64,000 bases of DNA, from contig NZ_PVTT01000001.1 of assembly GCF_003003095.1 (NCBI RefSeq), positions 372,001 to 436,000 of the forward strand, in the 5' to 3' direction. The DNA comes from Hasllibacter halocynthiae (GTDB taxonomy: Bacteria > Pseudomonadota > Alphaproteobacteria > Rhodobacterales > Rhodobacteraceae). Numbering within the stretch: position 1 is the first letter of the stretch; the number at the start of each line of letters is the position of its first letter. The notes under the pieces were generated by a model, which was given only the letters and a program-made list of their open reading frames with translations, had not been told where the DNA came from and made no database searches. The translations under genes and the position numbers were made by a program. This document shows, in pieces, positions 25,468 to 34,452 of this stretch.

Positions 25468-25899
25468 ATGCGCCCCGCCATCCTCGCCCTCTCGCTGCTC
25501 GCCGCGCCGGCCGCCGCCCAGACCATGATCGACGTCGAGACGGACCGTTCCGTCCCCGAGGCCGTCGCCGCGCTGACCGACGCGGTCGAGGGCGCAGGCG
25601 CCCGCGTCGTCGCCACGGTGGACCACCAGGCGAACGCGGCGACGGTGGACGCTGAGCTGCGGCCCCTGACCAAGGTGATCTTCGGCAACCCCGCACTCGG
25701 CACGCCGATCATGCAGGCCGATCCCCGCGCCGGGATCCTCCTGCCGCAGATGGTCCTCGTGTGGGAGGACGCGGACGGACAGGTCCGCCTCTCCTATCTC
25801 GACCCGGCGGAGGCGATGGGGGGTCTCGACGTCCCGCCCGAGCTGCTGGAGCCGGTCGCCGGCGCGCTGCGGAACCTGACGGCGGCGGCGGCCGGCTGA
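25468..25899 (+). CDS. Exported DUF302 protein
   Basis: The 143-aa product has a signal peptide (about 1-17, ending AAAQ) and a DUF302 domain: VDHQANAATV, KVIFGNPALGTPIMQ and LPQMVLVWEDADG. The domain occurs in small periplasmic proteins of unknown function. It lies on the plus strand between hisF and hisA, which run the other way; its stop is 11 nt from the hisA stop. Confidence 0.8.
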   Translation: MRPAILALSLLAAPAAAQTMIDVETDRSVPEAVAALTDAVEGAGARVVATVDHQANAATVDAELRPLTKVIFGNPALGTPIMQADPRAGILLPQMVLVWEDADGQVRLSYLDPAEAMGGLDVPPELLEPVAGALRNLTAAAAG

Positions 25900-25909
25900 C
25901 GGCGGCGCC

Positions 25910-26629
25910 TCAGCGCAGGGCCTCCAGCGCCGCGCGCAGGTCCAGCGCCCCGTCGTAGAGCGCCCGGCCCGAGATGGCGCCCGCCACGGTCCCCGTGTCC
26001 CTCAGCGCGACGAGGTCGGCCAGCGACGACACGCCCCCCGAGGCGACGACCGGGACGGCCACCGCGCGCGCCAGGGCGTCCGTCGCGGCGACGTTCGGCC
26101 CCTTCATCGCGCCGTCCCGGTCGATGTCGGTATAGACGATCGCCGCGATGCCCGCGTCCTCGAACCGCCGGGCCATGTCACCGGCGTCCTCCTCCGTCTC
26201 CTCGGCCCAGCCGCGCGTCGCGACCCGGCCGCCCCGCGCGTCGAGGCCCACCGCCACGCGCCCCGGGAACGCCGCCGCGGCCTCGCGCACCAGCCCGGGC
26301 TCCTCTACCGCGACCGTGCCGAGGATGACGCGCGCCACGCCCCGGTCCAGCCAGCTCTCGATGGTGCCCATGGTGCGGATGCCGCCGCCCAGCTGCACGG
26401 GCACCTCGCCGGCGGCATGAAGGATCGCGCCCACCGCCTGCGCGTTGGCGGGCCGACCGGCGAAGGCGCCGTCGAGGTCGACCACGTGCAGCCATTCGCA
26501 CCCGGCGGCGACGAAGCTGGCCGCCTGCGCGCCGGGATCCTCGCCGAAGACGGTGGCGGAGGACATCTCGCCCCGCAGGAGGCGCACGCAGGCGCCGTCC
26601 TTCAGGTCGATGGCGGGAAAGAGGATCAT
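25910..26629 (-). CDS. hisA: HisA, ProFAR isomerase
   Basis: The 239-aa TIM barrel begins [12 protein letters not shown] with the catalytic base Asp8, and has the second catalytic Asp in [16 protein letters not shown] and the paired phosphate loops LGGGIRTMG and [11 protein letters not shown]. It isomerises the aminoaldose to the aminoketose in histidine synthesis. The gene sits alone between two opposite-strand genes. Confidence 0.93.
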   Translation of the reverse strand: MILFPAIDLKDGACVRLLRGEMSSATVFGEDPGAQAASFVAAGCEWLHVVDLDGAFAGRPANAQAVGAILHAAGEVPVQLGGGIRTMGTIESWLDRGVARVILGTVAVEEPGLVREAAAAFPGRVAVGLDARGGRVATRGWAEETEEDAGDMARRFEDAGIAAIVYTDIDRDGAMKGPNVAATDALARAVAVPVVASGGVSSLADLVALRDTGTVAGAISGRALYDGALDLRAALEALR

Positions 26630-26760
26630 GGGCGGCACTCCTTGGCCCCGGGCCCGTGCCACGGGCGGACGGCGCGGGAAACCCCCGGACGCCGCGTCAC
26701 CGTTGCCCCGGCCCTTCCCTGGCGGAATGCTCGCCGGAGGGAGACCAGAGGGAGGCCCCC

Positions 26761-27147
26761 ATGAAGAAGCTCATCGCCGCCGCCGCGCTCGCGCTGGCGG
26801 GCACCGCCGCCGCCGCCGACCCGATCGAAGGCATCTGGCAGACGATTCCCGACGACAACGGGAACTTCGGCTTCGTGCAAGTCGCGCCCTGCGGCGCGAA
26901 CTACTGCGGCAGCCTGATTCGCGCCTTCGACGGCGCCGGGAACGAGATCGGCAGCCCCAACGTGGGCCGACAGATCATCATCGACACGTCCTCGGACGGG
27001 AACGGCGCCTATTCGGGGCAGATCTACTCGCCCGACCGGGGCCGGACCTATTCCAGCCGCCTGCGCCTCTCGGGCGACAGCCTCTCCGTGTCGGGCTGCG
27101 TCCTGGGTATCTGCCGCGACGGCGGCACCTGGCGCCGGGTCCAGTAG
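26761..27147 (+). CDS. Exported DUF2147-type protein
   Basis: The 128-aa product has a signal peptide (about 1-19) and the pattern of DUF2147 proteins: PIEGIWQT near the mature N-terminus, the Cys pair in APCGANYCG, and the beta-barrel end [20 protein letters not shown]. The four cysteines probably form periplasmic disulfides. The gene stands between hisA and hisH in the opposite direction. Function of the family is unknown. Confidence 0.75.
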   Translation: MKKLIAAAALALAGTAAAADPIEGIWQTIPDDNGNFGFVQVAPCGANYCGSLIRAFDGAGNEIGSPNVGRQIIIDTSSDGNGAYSGQIYSPDRGRTYSSRLRLSGDSLSVSGCVLGICRDGGTWRRVQ

Positions 27148-27193
27148 GGCGCCGAGGGGCGGGCGGCCCCGTCCGGGTCGCCCGCACCCGCGC

Positions 27194-27817
27194 TCACGGG
27201 TCCCAGCGCAGGAAGTTCGCGATCAGCCGCAGCCCGGCCTCCTGGGACTTCTCGGGGTGGAACTGGGTTCCAAGGCGGTTGCCCTCCGCCACCACGGCCG
27301 TGACCGGCCCGCCATAGTCGGCGGTGGCGAGAAGCTGCCCCTCGTCCAGCATCTCCATCTGCCAGCCGTGGACGAAGTAGGCGTGCGCTCCCGATCCGAT
27401 CCCCTCCAGCACCGGATGGGGGCGCAGCACCGAGAGGTCGTTCCAGCCCATGTGCGGCACCGGCCGCCCGCCGGCGTCGATCCGGCGCACCTCGCCCGCG
27501 ATCCAGCCCAGCCCCGGCGTCTCGCCGTGCTCGAAGCCGCGCCGCGCCATCATCTGCATCCCGACGCAGATGCCGAGGAAGGGCCGCTCGCGCGCGACCT
27601 CCTCCACCGCCTCGCGCAGGCCCGAGGCGCCGAGCCGCCCCATGCACCAGCGGAACGCCCCGTCGCCGGGCAGCACCAGCCGGTCCGCGCGCCGCACGGC
27701 GTCCGGATCGCCCGTGACGACGATCTCGCTTCCCTCCGGGGCCATGCGCCGGAATGCCTTCTCCGCCGAATGAAGATTGCCCATCCCCGCATCGACGAGG
27801 ACGCAGCGCCCGCTCAC
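27194..27817 (-). CDS. hisH: HisH, glutamine amidotransferase subunit of IGP synthase
   Basis: The 207-aa class I glutamine amidotransferase has the nucleophile Cys in LGICVGMQ and the His-Glu pair in TQFHPEKSQ, plus [12 protein letters not shown] at the N-terminus. It releases ammonia for HisF. The start is GTG at 27815-27817, overlapping the hisB stop by 4 nt. Confidence 0.93.
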   Translation of the reverse strand: MSGRCVLVDAGMGNLHSAEKAFRRMAPEGSEIVVTGDPDAVRRADRLVLPGDGAFRWCMGRLGASGLREAVEEVARERPFLGICVGMQMMARRGFEHGETPGLGWIAGEVRRIDAGGRPVPHMGWNDLSVLRPHPVLEGIGSGAHAYFVHGWQMEMLDEGQLLATADYGGPVTAVVAEGNRLGTQFHPEKSQEAGLRLIANFLRWDP

Positions 27818-28401
27818 AGCGCCTCCTTCGTCGAGGGCAGCCGTCCCCCCCCGCGCGGGTCCTCCTCGACGGCCATGCGCAGCGCGCGGGCGACCGCCTT
27901 GAAGATCGCCTCGACCGCGTGGTGCGCGTTGACCCCCCGCACGAGGTCCACGTGCAGCGTGACCCCTCCGTGGACGCTGAGCGCCTGGAAGAACTCGCGC
28001 GCCAGCTCGGTGTCGAACGTGCCGATCCGCGCGCTGGTGAGCCGCGCCTCCCAGACGAGGTATGGCCGGCCCGACAGGTCCAGCGCGGCGCGCGCCAGCG
28101 CGTCGTCCATGGGCAGCGCGCACTCGCCGTAGCGGCGGATGCCCCGCTTGTCGCCCAGCGCCTCGCACAGCGCCTGCCCGAGGGCGATGCCCGTGTCCTC
28201 GACGCTGTGATGGTCGTCGACATGGGTGTCGCCCTCGCAACGGACCTTCAGGTCCAGCATCCCGTGCCGGGCGATCTGGTGCAGCATGTGGTCGAGGAAG
28301 CCTACCCCGGTGGCGATGTCCGCCTCGCCGGTGCCGTCGAGGTCCAGCTCGACCGTCACCTCCGTCTCCGCCGTCTGGCGCGTCACCGACGCCTCGCGCA
28401 T
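27814..28401 (-). CDS. hisB: HisB, imidazole glycerol-phosphate dehydratase
   Basis: From [15 protein letters not shown] (ATG at 28399-28401) the product has 195 aa, the usual length of a single-function dehydratase. It shows the paired Mn-binding motifs DDHHSVED and NAHHAVEA and the internal repeat of the family. It is the first gene of the minus-strand his block. Confidence 0.93.
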   Translation of the reverse strand: MREASVTRQTAETEVTVELDLDGTGEADIATGVGFLDHMLHQIARHGMLDLKVRCEGDTHVDDHHSVEDTGIALGQALCEALGDKRGIRRYGECALPMDDALARAALDLSGRPYLVWEARLTSARIGTFDTELAREFFQALSVHGGVTLHVDLVRGVNAHHAVEAIFKAVARALRMAVEEDPRGGGRLPSTKEAL

Positions 28402-28581
28402 GGCCCGTTCCCCTCCCGTCCCGTCCGGGCGGGGCGATAGCGGCCCGGGGGCGCCTTGCAAAGCCGGCGCGGCGCGATTCGTGGCCCACCCGCCGGGCGG
28501 GGCTTGAAATGACCCCGCCCGCGCGCTTCATCATGGGGGCCGGCGCATTCCCGCCGACGCCGCGTCTGGAAAGGACAGACC

Positions 28582-28884
28582 ATGCGTCTCCTCGTCCTGC
28601 TGCTCTCGGCCTCGCTGGCCCTCCCCGCCGCCGCGCGCGAGACGCGCACCGTGCTCGGCATCACCTACGAGACCTCCGAGGACTTCGCCGACCTGGAGTC
28701 CCGCGACGGCTCGGTCCGCCTCTCCACCGGCGGGGCGGTGGTGACGGTGACGCCGGACGGCACGTTCCTCGGCGTCGGCCGCATCGCGCCCCGCCCGCGC
28801 GAGTCGCTGCAGGTCCGGCAGGAGGAGGGGAACCTCAGCATCGCGGTCGACGGCGTCGTCGTGTGGCGCGGGCCGGCGGGGTGA
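28582..28884 (+). CDS. Small exported protein of unknown function
   Basis: This 100-aa product has a signal peptide (about 1-18, ending AAA) and a small beta-rich mature part ([22 protein letters not shown]). A GGAAAGGACAG region precedes the ATG. The gene runs with the next gene, 1 nt apart, and divergently from hisB. Confidence 0.6.
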   Translation: MRLLVLLLSASLALPAAARETRTVLGITYETSEDFADLESRDGSVRLSTGGAVVTVTPDGTFLGVGRIAPRPRESLQVRQEEGNLSIAVDGVVVWRGPAG

Positions 28885-28885
28885 C

Positions 28886-29128
28886 ATGACCCAGCGCGTC
28901 TTCGTCCAGCTCCGCTGCCGTCCCGGGACCACCTACGCGGTCGCGGCCGCGCTCGCCCTGCGCGAGCTCCACTCCGAGCTCTACTCGACCAGCGGCGAAT
29001 GGGACCTTCTGCTGAAGGTCTACGTCCCCGGGGGCGAGGATGTCGGCCGCTTCGTGAACGAGCGGCTCCTCGCGGGGGTGGACGGGATCGACCGATCGCT
29101 GACGACCATGACGTTCAACGCGTTCTGA
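28886..29128 (+). CDS. Stand-alone Lrp/AsnC ligand-binding (RAM) domain protein
   Basis: The 80-aa product corresponds to only the C-terminal effector domain of Lrp/AsnC regulators: VFVQLRCRPGTTYAVAAAL, ELYSTSGEWDLLLKVYVPGGEDV and DRSLTTMTFNAF. There is no helix-turn-helix. Such stand-alone domains bind amino acids and may modulate full-length Lrp proteins. Location beside the histidine genes is suggestive only. Confidence 0.8.
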   Translation: MTQRVFVQLRCRPGTTYAVAAALALRELHSELYSTSGEWDLLLKVYVPGGEDVGRFVNERLLAGVDGIDRSLTTMTFNAF

Positions 29129-29195
29129 CCGGCCCGGACGGGCCGCCACGAATGGCCGGGGACCGGATCGGCCGGGTTCGTATCGGATGGACCGA

Positions 29196-29270
29196 TGGAG
29201 CGGGCGATGAGATTCGAACTCACGACCCTTACCTTGGCAAGGTAATGCTCTACCCCTGAGCTACGCCCGC
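29196..29270 (-). tRNA. tRNA-Gly (GCC)
   Basis: The minus strand folds as a 75-nt tRNA: acceptor GCGGGCG/CGCCCGC, anticodon loop CTTGCCAAG (anticodon GCC), T arm with GTTCGAATC, and encoded CCA. Confidence 0.95.
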
Positions 29271-29729
29271 GCGCCATCGGTGAGCGGGCAGATACCGGCG
29301 GCGCCGGGGGGGTTCAACCCCGGATCGGCACAAACTGCCGGGGCAGGGCCCCCCCCGTTGCGCGCCGGGCGTTGCACCGCGCGCAGCCCTCACGCCTCGT
29401 TAACCTCTGGCCGCTAGAACCTCTCCCGCATGCAACGGACGGCCGACGACCGGCTCGCGCCCACCACGCCGCATCGAACGGCAGGGCGTCCGAGCCCCGG
29501 GGGACGGACAGCGGGGGGAGACCCCCGACGAAGCGAGACAGGCCGGTCAGGCCGATAGGCCGATCGACACTCCGATCGCCCATCGCACGGGCCGATCGAC
29601 ATACGGGCGGGACAAGAGGCGACCCACCCGGAACGCATAGGGCAGCGGGAAAGCTGCCAACGCGTCCCCGGCTGGGTCCACCGACCCTGCGCCGGGACGC
29701 CGGCGTTCCGGCCCCCGCTTCCGAAGCGC
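29271..29729. other. Gene-free gap with short GGCCGATCGACA repeats
   Basis: No supported gene lies between tRNA-Gly and terC. The stretch 29540-29605 repeats GGCCG-AT units; GGCCGATCGACA occurs at 29558-29569 and again at 29590-29601. No promoter or terminator is obvious. Confidence 0.4.
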
Positions 29730-30467
29730 TCAGCCCTCCGCCGCCGCGGCCCGCCTGGCCCGGCGCGCCCGCCAGAGGTTCAGCGCCTCCACGCCCCCCG
29801 CGAAGGCCATCGCCGCATAGATGAACCCGCGCTCGACATGGTAGTGGAACCCGTCCGCCACCAGCGCCATCCCCACCATCACGAGGAAGGCCAGCGCCAG
29901 CATCTTCGTCGACGGGTGCGTCTCGACGAACCGGGCGATGGGGCCGGCGGCGACCATCATCACGCCGATGGCCACCGTCACGGCGGCGATCATCACCTCG
30001 ACATGGTCCGCGATCCCCACCGCCGTGATCACGCTGTCCAGCGAGAACACGAGGTCGAGCACCATGACCTGCACGACCACGCCCGCGAAGGCCGCCTTCA
30101 CCGCCTCCTTCCGGACCGTCTCGACGCCGCCGGTCTCGACCTCGTCGAATATCTCCGTCGCGGCCTTGTAGATCAGGAAGAGGCCCCCCGCGATCAGCAC
30201 CACGTCGCGCCAGGACAGCTCGAACCCGAAGGGCGCGGCGAAGGGCCGGGACAGGGACACGATCCACGTGATCGAGAAGAGCAGGAGGATGCGCAGCACC
30301 AGCGCGCCCGAAAGCCCGATGATCCGCGCGCTGCGCTGCTGCTCGCGGGGCAGGCGGCCCACGGCGATGGACAGGAAGATGACGTTGTCCACACCCAGCA
30401 CGATCTCCAGGATCGTGAGCGTGAGGAAGGACGCCCAGACGGCGGGGTCGGAGAGAAGCCCGATCAC
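29730..30467 (-). CDS. TerC-family integral membrane protein
   Basis: The 245-aa product from the GTG at 30467 (another GTG at 30497 is possible) has seven to eight hydrophobic segments and the family motifs EIVLGVDNVIFLSI near the start and LDLVFSLDSVITAVGI in the middle, whose acidic residues bind metal in the membrane. TerC proteins are linked to metal (manganese) export and tellurium resistance. No riboswitch was recognised upstream. Confidence 0.88.
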   Translation of the reverse strand: MIGLLSDPAVWASFLTLTILEIVLGVDNVIFLSIAVGRLPREQQRSARIIGLSGALVLRILLLFSITWIVSLSRPFAAPFGFELSWRDVVLIAGGLFLIYKAATEIFDEVETGGVETVRKEAVKAAFAGVVVQVMVLDLVFSLDSVITAVGIADHVEVMIAAVTVAIGVMMVAAGPIARFVETHPSTKMLALAFLVMVGMALVADGFHYHVERGFIYAAMAFAGGVEALNLWRARRARRAAAAEG

Positions 30468-30504
30468 GCCGCCGGGCCCCCGGCGCCCACAGCGCACCCG
30501 GCCA

Positions 30505-30570
30505 TCAGGACCGCCGCAGGAACCGGCGGGCGATCTGCCAGATGGCGAACCACTTGAAGAGCCGTCTCAT
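30505..30570 (-). CDS. Tiny basic peptide ORF (21 aa)
   Basis: An ATG at 30568-30570 follows a strong GAGGGAGGT ribosome site at 7-nt spacing and codes for an amphipathic, Arg/Trp/Phe-rich 21-aa peptide with its stop at 30505. It lies between pyc and terC in their direction. The strong ribosome site supports translation; nothing else is known. Confidence 0.4.
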   Translation of the reverse strand: MRRLFKWFAIWQIARRFLRRS

Positions 30571-30667
30571 CGCAAACCTCCCTCGGCGCCGCGTGCGGCA
30601 TCCGAACGCCGCCAGGGCCCGGGCGGTTCATCGCGCGCGCCATTTTCCCGTGGGAAGGGGAAGGCCG

Positions 30668-33600
30668 CTACTCCAGCTCGACCAGGAGGTCCTTCGCGTC
30701 GATCTGGGCGCCCGGGGTGACGTGGACGGCCTTGATGGTCGCGTCCCGCTCGGCGGCGATGCCCGTCTCCATCTTCATCGCCTCGATCGTCAGGAGGAGG
30801 TCGCCGGCCTTCACCTCCATGCCCGGCCGCGCGGCGATCGACGCGACGACGCCGGGCATGGGCGCGCCGACATGCGCCTCGTTCCCGGGCTCGGCCTTCG
30901 GGCGGGCAACCACGTCGCCCTGCACGGCGCGGTCGGGCACCCGGATCGTGCGCGGCTGGCCGTTAAGCTCGAAGAAGACGCGCACCTCGCCCTCGGCGTT
31001 GGTCTCGCCCACGGCGGCCAGCCGGACCTCCAGCGTCACGCCGGGCTCGATCTCGGCGGAGATCTCGTCGCCCGGCTCCATGCCGTAGAAGAAGGCGTGC
31101 GTCGGCAGGGCGCGGACGGGGCCGTACTCCTCGTGGCGGCGGGCGTAGTCCTCGAAGACCTTCGGGTACATCAGCCAGCCCATCAGCTCCTCGTCGGTCG
31201 CCGCGCGCTTCAGCTTCCCCTCCAGCTCGGCCCGCGCGGCGCCGAGGTCGACGGGCGGCAGGTGCTTGCCGGGGCGGCCCGTCAGGGGCTTCTCGCCCTT
31301 CAGGACCTTCCGCTGGATGCCCTTCGGGAAGCCCCCCGGCGGCTGGCCCAGGTCGCCGCGCATCATGCCCACGACCGAGTCGGGGAAGGCGACCTCGACG
31401 GACGGGTCCTCGACCTCCTCGCGGGTCAGTCCCTGGGCGACCATCATCAGGGCCATGTCGCCCACCACCTTCGACGAGGGCGTGACCTTCACGATGTCGC
31501 CGAACATCAGGTTCACGTCCGCATAGGTCTGCGCGACCTCGTGCCAGCGCGCCTCCAGGCCCATGGACCGAGCCTGCGCCTTCAGGTTCGTGAACTGCCC
31601 GCCGGGCATCTCGTGAAGGTAGACCTCCGAGGCGGGCGCCTGCATCCCGCTCTCGAAGGCGGCGTAGTGCAGGCGCACGGCCTCCCAGTAGTCGCTGATC
31701 CGGCGGATGGCCGCGACGTCGAGGCCGGTGTCCCGCCCCTGCCGGGCCAGCGCCTCGACCACCGTGCCCAGCGTCGCCTGGGAGGTGTTCCCCGACAGGG
31801 CGTCCATCGCGCAGTCCACCGCGTCCACCCCCGCCTCGGCGGCGGCGAGGATTGTCCCGATCGCCCCGCCGGCGGTGTCGTGGGTGTGCAGGTGGACCGG
31901 GATCGACACCGCGTCCTTCAGCGCGCGGACCAGGTCGCCCGCCGCCGTCGGCTTCAGCAGCCCGGCCATGTCCTTCAGCCCCAGCACGTGCGCGCCCGCG
32001 GCCTCCAGCTCCTTCGCCATGGCGACGTAGTAGCGCAGGTCGTACTTGGACCGCGCCGGGTCCGCGATGTCGCCAGTGTAGCAGACCGTCCCCTCGCAGA
32101 TCTTCCCGGCCTCCTGCACGGCGTCCATGGCGACGCGCATGTTCTCGGTCCAGTTGAGGCTGTCGAACACCCGGAAGAGGTCCACGCCCGATTCGGCGGC
32201 CTGCAGCGTGAAGGCCCGGACCACGTTGTCGGGGTAGTTCGTGTAGCCCACCCCGTTCGACCCGCGCAGCAGCATCTGCGTCAGGATGTTGGGCATCCGC
32301 TCGCGGATGTCGCGCAGGCGCCGCCAGGGGCTCTCCTGCAGGAACCGATAGGCGACGTCGAAGGTGGCGCCGCCCCAGCACTCGACCGAGAAGAGGTCGG
32401 GCAGCATGTGCGCGTAGGCCGGCGCGACCTCGATCATGTCGCGCGACCGCATCCGCGTGGCCAGCAGCGACTGGTGCCCGTCGCGCATGGTGGTGTCGGT
32501 GACGAGCAGCCGCTCCTGCGCGAGCATCCAGTCCGCGACGCCCTCGGGCCCTCGCGCCTCCAGCAGCTGCCGCGTGCCGGCGGGCGGGGCCTCGGGCGGC
32601 ACCTCCGGCGCCTTCGGCGCGCGCGCCTCGGCGGGGGGCAGGGGACGGCCCAGCGTCTCGGGGTGGCCGTTCACCGTGACATCCGCCACGTAGCGCAGCA
32701 GCTTCGTCGCCCGGTCCCGCCGCGGCTTGAAGTCGAAGAGCTCGGGCGTCGTGTCGATGAACTGGGTCGAATACTCGTTCGACAGGAATTTCGGGTGCTT
32801 CAGCAGGTTGATGACGAAGTCGATGTTCGTCGCCACGCCGCGGATGCGGAATTCGCGCAGGGCGCGGTCCATCCGCTTGATCGCCGCCTCGGGGGTGGGC
32901 GCCCAGGCCGTCACCTTCTCCAGGAGCGAATCGTAGTAGCGCGTGATGACCGCGCCCGAATAGGCCGTGCCCCCGTCCAGGCGGATGCCCATCCCGGTGG
33001 CGCTGCGGTAGGTGGTGATGCGGCCGTAGTCGGGGATGAAGTTGTTCGCGGGGTCCTCGGTCGTCACCCGGGTCTGGATCGCGTGCCCGTCGAGCTTCAC
33101 GTCGTACTGGCTGGCGACACCCGTGGCCTCGACCAGCGACTTGCCTTCCGCGATCAGGATCTGGGCGCGGACGATGTCGATGCCGGTCACCTCCTCGGTG
33201 ACGGTATGCTCGACCTGCACGCGGGGGTTCACCTCGATGAAGTAGAACTCGCCCGTGTCCATATCCATCAGGAACTCGATCGTCCCGGCGCATTCGTAGC
33301 CGACATGCTCGGCGATGCGCTTGCCCAGGGCGCAGATCCGCTCGCGCTGGGCGGAGGAGAGGTAGGGCGCGGGCGCCCGCTCCACGACCTTCTGGTTGCG
33401 CCGCTGGACCGAGCAGTCCCGCTCGTAGAGATGGTAGATGTTGCCCATCCGGTCCCCCAGGACCTGCACCTCGACGTGCCGGGCGCGCTGGATCATCTTC
33501 TCCAGGTAGCCCTCGTCGTTGCCGAAGGCGGCGTCGGCCTCGCGGCGGCCCTCCAGCACCTTCTCGCGCAGCTCGTCCGGGCCGTGGATCGCCCGCATCC

Positions 33601-34108
33601 CGCGCCCTCCGCCGCCCCAGGACGCCTTCAGCATCACCGGATAGCCGATCTTCCCCGCCTCGCGGGCGATGGCGTCCCAGTCGCCGCCCAGCACCTCGGT
33701 CGCGGGGACGACCGGGACGCCGGCCTCCTGGGCGACCTTGCGGGCCGACGCCTTGTCCCCGAGGCGACGCATGGTCTCGGCGCGCGGGCCGATGAAGACG
33801 AGGCCGGCCGCCGTGACCGCGTCGACGAACTCGGGGTTCTCCGAGAGGAGGCCGTATCCCGGATGCACCGCGTCCGCGCCCGATTCGCGCGCGACGCGCA
33901 CGATCTCCTTGATGGAGAGGTAGGCCTGGACCGGCCCCAGCCCCTCGCCGACGCGGTAGGCCTCGTCCGCCTTGAAGCGGTGCAGGCCCAGCTTGTCCTC
34001 CTCGGCGTAGATCGCGACGGTGCGCTTTCCCATCTCGTTGGCGGCGCGCATGACGCGGATCGCGATCTCGCCCCGGTTGGCCACGAGGATCTTCTGGAAA
34101 TCGGCCAT
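30668..34108 (-). CDS. pyc: Pyruvate carboxylase
   Basis: The 1146-aa product contains all parts of the single-chain enzyme: biotin carboxylase (FQKILVANRGEIAIRVMRAA at the start, GGGGRGMR ATP loop, EVNPRVQVEHTVTEE), the carboxyltransferase TIM barrel (MRDGHQSLLATRMR, HTHDTAGGAIGT), and a C-terminal biotin domain with the modified Lys at about 1112 in EAMKMET. It makes oxaloacetate from pyruvate to refill the TCA cycle. ATG 34108 matches the usual start; ATG 34132 would add eight residues. Confidence 0.95.
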   Translation of the reverse strand: MADFQKILVANRGEIAIRVMRAANEMGKRTVAIYAEEDKLGLHRFKADEAYRVGEGLGPVQAYLSIKEIVRVARESGADAVHPGYGLLSENPEFVDAVTAAGLVFIGPRAETMRRLGDKASARKVAQEAGVPVVPATEVLGGDWDAIAREAGKIGYPVMLKASWGGGGRGMRAIHGPDELREKVLEGRREADAAFGNDEGYLEKMIQRARHVEVQVLGDRMGNIYHLYERDCSVQRRNQKVVERAPAPYLSSAQRERICALGKRIAEHVGYECAGTIEFLMDMDTGEFYFIEVNPRVQVEHTVTEEVTGIDIVRAQILIAEGKSLVEATGVASQYDVKLDGHAIQTRVTTEDPANNFIPDYGRITTYRSATGMGIRLDGGTAYSGAVITRYYDSLLEKVTAWAPTPEAAIKRMDRALREFRIRGVATNIDFVINLLKHPKFLSNEYSTQFIDTTPELFDFKPRRDRATKLLRYVADVTVNGHPETLGRPLPPAEARAPKAPEVPPEAPPAGTRQLLEARGPEGVADWMLAQERLLVTDTTMRDGHQSLLATRMRSRDMIEVAPAYAHMLPDLFSVECWGGATFDVAYRFLQESPWRRLRDIRERMPNILTQMLLRGSNGVGYTNYPDNVVRAFTLQAAESGVDLFRVFDSLNWTENMRVAMDAVQEAGKICEGTVCYTGDIADPARSKYDLRYYVAMAKELEAAGAHVLGLKDMAGLLKPTAAGDLVRALKDAVSIPVHLHTHDTAGGAIGTILAAAEAGVDAVDCAMDALSGNTSQATLGTVVEALARQGRDTGLDVAAIRRISDYWEAVRLHYAAFESGMQAPASEVYLHEMPGGQFTNLKAQARSMGLEARWHEVAQTYADVNLMFGDIVKVTPSSKVVGDMALMMVAQGLTREEVEDPSVEVAFPDSVVGMMRGDLGQPPGGFPKGIQRKVLKGEKPLTGRPGKHLPPVDLGAARAELEGKLKRAATDEELMGWLMYPKVFEDYARRHEEYGPVRALPTHAFFYGMEPGDEISAEIEPGVTLEVRLAAVGETNAEGEVRVFFELNGQPRTIRVPDRAVQGDVVARPKAEPGNEAHVGAPMPGVVASIAARPGMEVKAGDLLLTIEAMKMETGIAAERDATIKAVHVTPGAQIDAKDLLVELE

Positions 34109-34452
34109 CGGCACGGGGCCCCCATCGGTCATGCTGCGGTTGCGAAAGGGGTCTAGGCGGTGGGGCGGGCGCGGTAAACTGCGCGCGGCCGCGATCCCCG
34201 AAACGTCGAGACCCCCCGCCTGGGGCGAGGGGCCTCTTGCACACACACAACGAAGGTTCCGTTCCTAGGACCGGAAGCGTTGCGCCCTTCACTTAAGACC
34301 GATCGGCCGCCGATTGGAAGGCCTATGTCACCCCATGGTTGCATCATTGTGACGCGGATGCCGCACTCTGCATCGCGGCGCGGGCGGCGGGCGGCGAACG
34401 GATGGCGAACGGGGGCTTCCAACGATCGGGCCGGCGCGCTACCTGACGGGGC
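34109..34452. other. Intergenic region between divergent pyc and helicase genes
   Basis: These 340 bases must hold both promoters. A partly symmetrical TTCCG...CGGAA arrangement around TTCCTAGGA lies near 34258-34277. No gene or confident promoter was recognised. Confidence 0.35.

Noticed and set aside
29372-29824. A plus-strand frame of 150 codons between tRNA-Gly and terC
   Set aside because: Pro/Arg-rich, overlaps the terC end and has no ribosome site; the region looks non-coding.
30542-34156. A 1204-codon plus-strand frame opposite pyruvate carboxylase
   Set aside because: It is the antisense shadow of a fully recognised enzyme in very GC-rich DNA; its product has no domain.
34256-34278. 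Operator-like symmetry TTCCG...CGGAA between pyc and the helicase
   Set aside because: Imperfect and without a promoter in place; kept only as a note in the intergenic entry.
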